Of a stretch of DNA of 39,355 bases, positions 34,065 to 39,355 are shown piece after piece (position 1 is the first letter of the stretch; every line of letters starts with the position of its first letter). Both the position numbers and the translations under genes were made by a program. The DNA comes from Pseudonocardia lacus (GTDB lineage Bacteria > Actinomycetota > Actinomycetes > Mycobacteriales > Pseudonocardiaceae): NCBI RefSeq assembly GCF_018531445.1, contig NZ_JAHDTH010000051.1:1-39355 (forward strand), read 5' to 3'. The notes below the pieces were generated by a model that worked only from the letters and a program-made list of their open reading frames with translations, was not told where the DNA came from and searched no databases.

Positions 34065-35181
34065 CGGTTGCCTCCCAGAGCGGTGAGGGGATCGACCTTG
34101 GTGACGCGCAGCACCGCGACGGCCGAGCCGACCATGCCGAGCAGGACCAGGAGCAGGGCGGCGACGCCGATCGCGACGGCATCGAGGGCGAACGGCATCG
34201 GGGTCGCCGAGAGCGCGGCGCCCGCCGCGACGCCGACGCCCACGCCGACCGCGGTGGACACCACGAGCAGGACCAACGACTGCAGCAGGCTGTCGCGCAG
34301 CACGTACCGCGTGCTCGCCCCCATCGCGCGCAGCACCGCGATCTCCGGCTTGCGCTGGATGACCAACACGGTGAAGAACGCCCCCACGACCAGCGCGGAG
34401 ATCGCGTAGAGGAACACCTGGATCATGCTGAGGGTCGCGGTCTCCGCGGTGTAGCCGGGCGAGGCCCCGAAGGACTCCTCCAACGTCAGCGACGTCGTCC
34501 CGGCCGCCTCGTCCCCGGCGGCGAGGTCCGTGGCCGCGTCGGCGCGCACCGCCACGGCGGTGATCTCGTCGTGCGCGCGCGGGGGGACCTGGGCACCGGG
34601 CCCGGCCCCCACCCGGATCTCCTGCCAGGTGCTCAGGGGGACGTACCCGACGTCGACGTGCCCGTAGGTGTGCTGGCCGTCCAGCACCCCGACCACGGTC
34701 AGCTCGGTCCCGATCCGGTCGAGGGTGATCGTGTCGCCGAGCCGGAAGCCCGCGTCCAGTGCGGTGGCGCTGACCAGGACCCCCCGCGGGTCCGAGCCGA
34801 GCCGGGCGCCCTGCGCCGGGAGGGGATCGAGGAAGGAACCCGGTTCCACCCCGAACAGCGCGAGGTCGACCTCGGTGCCCCCGTCGGACGTGGCGTTGAC
34901 CAGCGTGCTGCCGAACGGCGCGGCGTCGGTCACGCCGTCGCGTCCCGCCCACGAGTCGACCGCGTCGAGATCGACGACGCTGCGCGAGAAGGCGGCGTCG
35001 GTGGCCACGCCGTCCTCGAAGGCCAGCGAGGTGACCGGCAGCTTCTGCAGCCCGGACACCCCGTCGTCCACCAGGCCCACCGACAGCCCGGACCGATCAG
35101 CCCGACGACCGCCCCCATCAGCACGAACCGACTCCGCGCGAACACCAGTTCTCGGACGGTCAGGAACATCGCGGGCACCAT
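34061..35181 (-). pseudogene. FtsX-like ABC permease with an N-terminal frameshift/deletion
   Basis: Downstream of about 35090 the frame to 34061 encodes a clear FtsX-like permease: a periplasmic domain (GLQKLPVTSLAFEDG, FRLGDTITL, ELTVVGVLDG) and three C-terminal membrane helices with VIQRKPEIAVLRAMGAST. The expected start, MFLTVRELVFARSRFVLMGAVVGLI with the first membrane helix, is in another frame beginning at ATG 35181 (or 35169). The frames meet near 35085-35100, where GLI should continue into the rest of helix 1. The join reads GLSVGLVDDG, so part of the helix plus a non-multiple of three bases seems deleted. A continuous frame from 35251 exists but its N-terminus is Arg/Asp-rich shadow sequence without a helix. 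Confidence 0.75.
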
Positions 35182-35185
35182 CTTG

Positions 35186-35208
35186 CCGACACCATGTCGG
35201 GAACATTA
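35186..35208 (-). promoter_or_regulatory. Operator and -10 box before the ABC permease
   Basis: On the minus strand TAATGT (35203-35208) is a good -10. The dyad CCGACA-CCA-TGTCGG (35186-35200) lies just downstream, over the expected start of transcription and 5 bp from ATG 35181. A repressor there, presumably the TetR protein of the operon, would block initiation. Confidence 0.6.
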
Positions 35209-35453
35209 GCGCGACGGCGACGGCGCCCGACCGCCACCCCGTATCGGGCACACCGGATGTATCGGACCGTTCCGACCCGGGAGTCGACGCGGTCCGGGTG
35301 TCCGCAGGATGCCGACGGGGCGTTGGTATCCTCGGCGCGAGTTCGGGTGGAATGTCGGTTTCAGGCCGACCGGGTCACCGCCCACGCGGCCAGGAGTCGT
35401 GACCCCAGCACGACCTCGACCATCGCAAGAACGAACGTGGAGTGGGCGACATC

Positions 35454-35810
35454 ATGGAGTTCCTGAGGCTGCTGCTGGTCTTCGTGCACTTCATCGGACT
35501 GGCGGTGCTGATCGGGGCGTTCATCGCCCAGCTCCGCCAGCCGTCGGAGGAGGGTCGCCGCCGCCCGGCGGCGGGCGTCCTGCACGGCGCGCTCACCCAG
35601 CTGGTGACCGGTGTCGCCCTGGTCGGAGTGCGGGAGGGTGCGCTCGACCTGCCCGTCGACAACACCAAGATCGCCGTCAAGCTGCTCGTCCTGATCGTGC
35701 TGCTGGTGCTCGTCCTGGTCGGGCGCCGCAAGCCGCTGAACCAGGTCCTGTTCTGGGCGATCGGCGCGCTGGCCGTCGTCAACGTGGGGATCGCCGTCTT
35801 CTGGGTCTGA
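35454..35810 (+). CDS. Small four-helix integral membrane protein
   Basis: A 118-residue, very hydrophobic protein from ATG 35454. About four membrane helices are visible: FLRLLLVFVHFIGLAVLIGAF, GALTQLVTGVALVGV, IAVKLLVLIVLLVLVLVG and VLFWAIGALAVVNVGIAVFWV. Short charged loops (RQPSEEGRRRP, RRKP) separate them. It resembles uncharacterised actinobacterial membrane proteins and has no catalytic signature. The 272 bp upstream contain TTGGTATCC (near 35324), a possible -10 for this gene, and no other gene. It stands alone between the broken ABC operon and the LysR gene. Confidence 0.75.
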   Translation: MEFLRLLLVFVHFIGLAVLIGAFIAQLRQPSEEGRRRPAAGVLHGALTQLVTGVALVGVREGALDLPVDNTKIAVKLLVLIVLLVLVLVGRRKPLNQVLFWAIGALAVVNVGIAVFWV

Positions 35811-35975
35811 GATTGCCCGCTCCGGCCGGCCACCCCACCGGCCCGGCGGCCCGGTGGTCGCGGGCCGACCGCGACATCCGTCTCGTCGTGCCGCGCGCGC
35901 GTTGACCCGCCCGCCCCGGTAGGGACTAATGGGTCGCCGCGCCGGCCCTCCCGGCCGGAGAGGGGGGCAGCTGAG

Positions 35976-37106
35976 GTGGTGAAGCGCTCGGGCACCCCGT
36001 TGGCCAACCTCGACCTCAACCTCGTCGTCATCCTGCGCGAACTGCTGCGCGAGCGGAACGTCACCCGGGCCGCGAAGCGCGTCGGGATCACCCAGCCCGC
36101 GGCCAGCGCCGCGCTGGCCAGGCTGCGCCGCTACTTCGGCGACGAGCTGCTCGAACGCACCCGCGGCGGCTTCGTCCTGTCGCCGCTGGGCGTGCAGCTC
36201 GCCGCGCAGATCGAGCCGGTCTGCGCCGGGCTGGAGCGGCTGTTCTCCACCGACTCCGCGTTCCACCCGCACGACTCCGACCGCGAGTTCGCCGTGCTCG
36301 TTCCCGACTACGTGCTCGCGGCGTTGGGCGAGCCGCTCTCGCGGGCGATGCACGAGGCCGCCCCGCACGTCCGGCTCAACGTCAAGGTGATGAAGGAGCG
36401 CCTGCCCGACGACCCGCTGGAGGCGCTGCGCGGGCTCGACGCCATCATCTCCGCGCCCACCGCGCGGCTGCGCACCCCCGGCATCCACGGGATGGAGCTG
36501 TTCCGCGACCGCTGGGTCTGCGTGGTGGCCGCGCAGAACCCGGTGGGGGAGCACCTCACGCTCGACGACCTGCAGCGCCTGCCCTGGGTCGTGCCGCACC
36601 ACCCCGACGCCGGCTACCCGGCCAGCTCGCCGCTCGCGCCGCTGCTGGCCCGGCTCACCACCCGGCCGACCGTGGCGGTGCGGGTCGAGAGCTACCAGGC
36701 CACGCCGTACTTCGTGGCCGGCACCGACCGGGTCGCGGTGATGCAGCAGCGCCTCGCCGCCCGCTTCGCCGACCGGCCCGACCTGCGCGTGCTGGACTGC
36801 CCCGGCGACCCGCCGCCCGTCGTCGAGACGCTGTGGTGGCACGCCCGCAACGACGAGGACGACGGGCACCGCTGGTTCCGCGGGCGGGTGGCCGAGGCGG
36901 CGGGCACCGGGTCACATGCCGGGCGGGGGGATCAACCCCTCCCGGATCGCGACGAGCGCCGCCTGGGTGCGCGAGGACAGCTGCAGCTTGGACAGCACGT
37001 GGCTGACGTGGGTGCGCGCGGTGCGCTCCCCGATGAACAGCTTCGCGGCGATCTCCCGGTTCGACAGCCCGCGGGCCACCAGCGCCAGGATCGTGCGCTC
37101 CCGTGA
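35976..37106 (+). CDS. LysR-family regulator, NodD/LinR-like, with an abnormal 3' extension
   Basis: Starts at GTG 35976. The winged-helix domain spans about residues 10-70: LNLVVILRELLRERNVTRAAKRVGITQPAASAALARLRRYFGDELLERT. The effector domain follows, with FAVLVPDYVLAALGEPL and the end-region VVETLWWHARNDEDDGHRWFRGRV near residue 300. Family members end about there. Here the frame runs on for about 64 residues of Arg/Gly/Gln-rich sequence antisense to the response regulator gene, overlapping it by 195 bp. Only about residues 1-312 look native, and the original stop has probably been lost. Such regulators control aromatic catabolic operons, but no target adjoins it. Confidence 0.85.
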   Translation: MVKRSGTPLANLDLNLVVILRELLRERNVTRAAKRVGITQPAASAALARLRRYFGDELLERTRGGFVLSPLGVQLAAQIEPVCAGLERLFSTDSAFHPHDSDREFAVLVPDYVLAALGEPLSRAMHEAAPHVRLNVKVMKERLPDDPLEALRGLDAIISAPTARLRTPGIHGMELFRDRWVCVVAAQNPVGEHLTLDDLQRLPWVVPHHPDAGYPASSPLAPLLARLTTRPTVAVRVESYQATPYFVAGTDRVAVMQQRLAARFADRPDLRVLDCPGDPPPVVETLWWHARNDEDDGHRWFRGRVAEAAGTGSHAGRGDQPLPDRDERRLGARGQLQLGQHVADVGARGALPDEQLRGDLPVRQPAGHQRQDRALP

Positions 37107-37619
37107 GGTGAGCGCGGCGATGCCGGTGGGCGGGGACACCAGGTGGCGGGCCAGCCGCCCGGCCACCGCGGGGTCGAGGTGCACCTCGCCGCGGTCGGCG
37201 GCGCGGATCGCCGCGGCGATCTCGTCGGGGTCGGCGTCCTTGAGCAGGTAGCCCGCCGCCCCGGCCTGCAGCGCGGTCTGCACGCGCTCCAGCTCGCCGA
37301 AGCTGGTCAGCACCACGATCTGCACCTCGGGGTGGGCCGCGCGCACCGCGCCGATCGCGGTGATGCCGTCCATCCGCGGCATCAGCACGTCCATCAGCAC
37401 GACCCGGGGCAGCCTGCCCTCGGTGGCCATGCGGCGCAGCTTCTCCAGCGCGTCCTGGCCGTCCACCGCCTCGGCGACGACCTCGATGCCGGTCGTGCTC
37501 TCCAGGTAGGCGACCAACCCGCGGCGCACGACGGCGTGGTCGTCGACGATCAGGACCTCGATGGCGTCGGCGGGGGCCCGCTCGTCCCGCTCGTCCCGCT
37601 CGACCACCGCGACGTTCAC
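36912..37619 (-). CDS. NarL/LuxR-family response regulator
   Basis: A 235-residue regulator. The receiver domain (about 20-140) has the acidic pair DD (26-27), phospho-acceptor Asp77 (VVLMDVLMPRMDG), the T of VVLTSFG and K of LLKDADPDE. The C-terminal LuxR helix-turn-helix (about 168-230) has ALTSRERTILALVARGLSNREIAAKLFIGERTARTHVSHVLSKL. Closest in type to LiaR/DevR-like regulators. GTG 37619 overlaps the kinase stop by 4 nt, so the kinase is its partner. Its 3' end is overlapped by the extended LysR frame. Confidence 0.95.
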   Translation of the reverse strand: MNVAVVERDERDERAPADAIEVLIVDDHAVVRRGLVAYLESTTGIEVVAEAVDGQDALEKLRRMATEGRLPRVVLMDVLMPRMDGITAIGAVRAAHPEVQIVVLTSFGELERVQTALQAGAAGYLLKDADPDEIAAAIRAADRGEVHLDPAVAGRLARHLVSPPTGIAALTSRERTILALVARGLSNREIAAKLFIGERTARTHVSHVLSKLQLSSRTQAALVAIREGLIPPPGM

Positions 37620-38902
37620 CGCAGCCCGCCGCGCGCCGGCACGCGCACCGTGACCCGGCACCCCGACCCGTCGTTGCCGATCTCCATCCGACCACCCCAT
37701 CGCTGAGCTCGTTCCCGCATCGACACCAGGCCCAGCGCGTCGGGGCGGGGCCGGGGGTCCGACAGCCCGCTCCCGTCGTCGCTGACCCTCAGCAGCACCT
37801 GCCGGTCGTCGGGCGACCCGTCCTGGCAGAGCAGGACCGACGCCCGGGTCGCCCCGGCGTGCTTGACCACGTTGTGCAGCGCCTCCTGGGTGATCCGGTA
37901 GAGGTCCTCCTGGAGTTCGGTGGACAGCCCGGACATGTCCTGCGCCTCGACGTCGACGCGCAGGCCGGAGGTGGCCTGCACCGACTCGGCGTGGTCGCGC
38001 ACCGCGCCGGTCAGGCCCCGCTCGACCAGCTCGACCGGGTGCAGCTGCATGACCATGCCGCGCAGGTCGGCCAGCGCGCTCTGGGCGAGGTCGAGCATCT
38101 CGTCGGCCACCGCGCGCACCCGCTCGGGGCTGCTGGTGCGACCCGGCTCGACCTGCGCGCGCAGCGCCTTGGCCTGCATCCGCATCGAGAAGACCTGCTG
38201 GACGATCGAGTCGTGCAGCTCCCGGGCCAGCCGGGCCCGCTCGGCGAGCTGCGCGTCGCGCCGCGAGCGGGCCAGCAGGTCGGCCGAGTCGACGGCGGTG
38301 GCGGCCTGGTCGGCCATCGCCTCGAGGAACTCCAGCGCGGCGGCGCTCGGGCTCTCGCCCGGCTCGTAGAAGGCGTTCAGCACGCCGACCGGGCGGCCGC
38401 GCACCACCAGCGGGACGGCCGCGAAGGCGTCCCAGCCGGGCGCGCCCATGATCTCGTGCAGCGGGGCCCAGGTCGGGTCGGCGAGCACGGCCGCCTTGCG
38501 GTGCTCGACGATGATCCGCCGGCCGGTCGTGTAGGCCTCGACGAACATCAGCCGCGCGCCGCGGCGGCGGCACTCGTCGAGCCGGTCGGCGAAGTCGTCG
38601 GCGCCGGTGAACCCGGCCTTGCCGATGACCCGCATCGTGCCGCCCTCCACGCGCAGGATCTGCACCGCGGCGATGTGCTCGGCCTGCAGCACCTCGCTGG
38701 CCACGACGTCCAGGGTGATGCTCAGCGAGGCCGCGTCGGCCACGCTGGACGCCGCCCTGGCGATCGCGGCCAGCCGCCGCTGCCCGCGCCGGGACTCCTC
38801 GGTCAGCTCCAGCAGGCTGCCGCAGCCCGCCCCGCAGGGGACGCGCCCGTCGCCCAGCGGCCCGCCCCTGGCCGGGGCCTCCACCGTTGCGTGTTCCGTC
38901 AC
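37616..38902 (-). CDS. GAF-domain histidine kinase (NarX/DesK-type HisKA_3)
   Basis: A 428-residue cytosolic kinase. Residues about 50-210 form a GAF domain (LDVVASEVLQAEHIAAVQILRVEGG... PLVVRGRPVGVLNAFYEPGE). The dimerisation box ARLARELHDSIVQQVFSM carries the phosphorylated His230. The ATPase domain has ALHNVVKHAGAT (N-box), VSDDGSGL (G1) and GLVSMRERAQRWGG (G2). There are no membrane helices, so the signal is probably intracellular, possibly redox or a ligand in the GAF pocket. GTG 38902 is chosen for its GAGGGAG site; ATG 38974 would add 24 residues. Cotranscribed and coupled with the response regulator. Confidence 0.92.
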   Translation of the reverse strand: MTEHATVEAPARGGPLGDGRVPCGAGCGSLLELTEESRRGQRRLAAIARAASSVADAASLSITLDVVASEVLQAEHIAAVQILRVEGGTMRVIGKAGFTGADDFADRLDECRRRGARLMFVEAYTTGRRIIVEHRKAAVLADPTWAPLHEIMGAPGWDAFAAVPLVVRGRPVGVLNAFYEPGESPSAAALEFLEAMADQAATAVDSADLLARSRRDAQLAERARLARELHDSIVQQVFSMRMQAKALRAQVEPGRTSSPERVRAVADEMLDLAQSALADLRGMVMQLHPVELVERGLTGAVRDHAESVQATSGLRVDVEAQDMSGLSTELQEDLYRITQEALHNVVKHAGATRASVLLCQDGSPDDRQVLLRVSDDGSGLSDPRPRPDALGLVSMRERAQRWGGRMEIGNDGSGCRVTVRVPARGGLR

Positions 38903-39245
38903 GCCGACTCCCTCGTCCAGCGCCCGCTCCCGCCGGCCCGCGGGCCGGGCGAAGATCGTGCCCAGTCTCGTCATGCCGGGTGGCAGGTCACAAGGGGCCG
39001 TGCGTGTCGGAACGACGACGGCCACCCGACCGTGTCCGGATCGCGACGTTTGTTGCGGTTCTGTTGCGTCGAACGGCGGATACCCGCCACCCCTGGCCAC
39101 GGGTGCGACATCTGACGCGGTCGGCGGCGGCAACCCTGGCCTCCCGGACGGGGTCATCCGCGTATGGAGATCATCTACGCACGGTCATAACCTCCGACAC
39201 CGTCGACCCGATCCGGTGCGGCGCAGCAGTCAGAAAGGTCCACCG
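38903..39245. other. Intergenic region between the kinase and the exported-protein gene
   Basis: No gene is supported here. TGTTGCG occurs twice 11 bp apart (39051-39057 and 39062-39068), one helical turn, upstream of the kinase. Such spacing could fit binding of its own response regulator. On the plus strand TAACCT (39188-39193) is a -10 candidate for the gene at 39246, with AGAAAGG at 39232-39238 as ribosome site. Confidence 0.4.
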
Positions 39246-39355
39246 ATGCACCTGCCCACCCCGCCGTCCCTGCTCCGCCCGGCTCCCCGGCGGCGCACCG
39301 GCCGCCGCGGTGGCGTGGCGGCGGCAGCCGCCGCCCTCGCCGTCGCGCTGGCGGG
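39246..39355 (+). CDS. Start of an exported protein, cut by the window end
   Basis: ATG 39246 follows AGAAAGG. The 36 visible codons encode a signal peptide: a basic stretch (RPAPRRRTGRRGG, with a twin Arg run) followed by an Ala-rich hydrophobic core (VAAAAAALAVALA). The twin arginines do not form a clear S-R-R-x-F-L-K Tat motif. The mature protein is outside the window, so its function is unknown. Confidence 0.6.
   Translation, partial: MHLPTPPSLLRPAPRRRTGRRGGVAAAAAALAVALA

Noticed and set aside
34061..35251. ABC permease as an intact 396-residue protein starting at 35251
   Set aside because: It lacks the first membrane helix and its N-terminus is charged shadow sequence, while the correct N-terminus lies in another frame from 35181.

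Overview
The window is very GC-rich (roughly 70-75% by eye), with near-uniform G/C at third codon positions, many GTG starts, 4-nt start/stop overlaps and several leaderless-looking starts (TAnnnT box about 6-8 nt before the start codon). This points to a chromosomal segment of a high-GC actinomycete. The gene content (P450s, many TetR regulators, aromatic catabolism) would fit a Pseudonocardia-like member of Pseudonocardiales, but the genus is inference. I saw no rRNA, tRNA, CRISPR array, transposase or replication origin.

Layout. 1-2.8 kb: a partial LanC-like protein, a STAS anti-anti-sigma protein, a truncated SCO6745-like gene, a stand-alone allophanate-hydrolase C-terminal domain and a small membrane protein. 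2.7-6.8 kb: a cytochrome P450 with a TetR regulator behind a 32-bp operator-like palindrome, an amidase and a YjbR-like protein. 6.8-11.6 kb: a MocR-type regulator, then an IclR regulator with a two-gene monooxygenase (phthalate-dioxygenase-reductase-type reductase plus CYP199-like P450). 11.6-19.4 kb: efflux pumps with divergent TetR genes (SMR; DHA2 MFS), a GH172 (DUF2961) glycosidase, a MEDS-STAS protein, another TetR, and a secreted lipoprotein peptidase of the TAP family.

19.4-30.2 kb is the catabolic core. A hydratase / acylating acetaldehyde dehydrogenase / hydroxy-oxovalerate aldolase operon forms the lower meta-cleavage pathway. It is followed by a MetE-like methyltransferase. Convergent to it lie a LigM/DesA-type tetrahydrofolate-dependent O-demethylase and MetF, which together move methyl groups from methoxyl substituents into the folate pool. 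Divergent from metF is a tightly coupled four-gene operon: Rieske ferredoxin, two paralogous metal-dependent amidohydrolases, and an alpha/beta hydrolase carrying every signature residue of fluoroacetate/haloacetate dehalogenases. I consider this operon the best candidate for an undescribed pathway. The CYP199-like system and LigM homologue both suggest growth on methoxylated (lignin-derived) aromatics; the ring-cleaving dioxygenase is not in the window.

30.2-35.5 kb: a TetR/MFS pair with a rich operator array, a LysE-family remnant, and a TetR-ABC transporter operon whose permease is frameshifted near its N-terminus. 35.4-39.4 kb: a small membrane protein, a LysR regulator that overlaps a convergent NarL-type response regulator by 195 bp, its GAF-histidine kinase partner, and the start of an exported protein cut by the window end.
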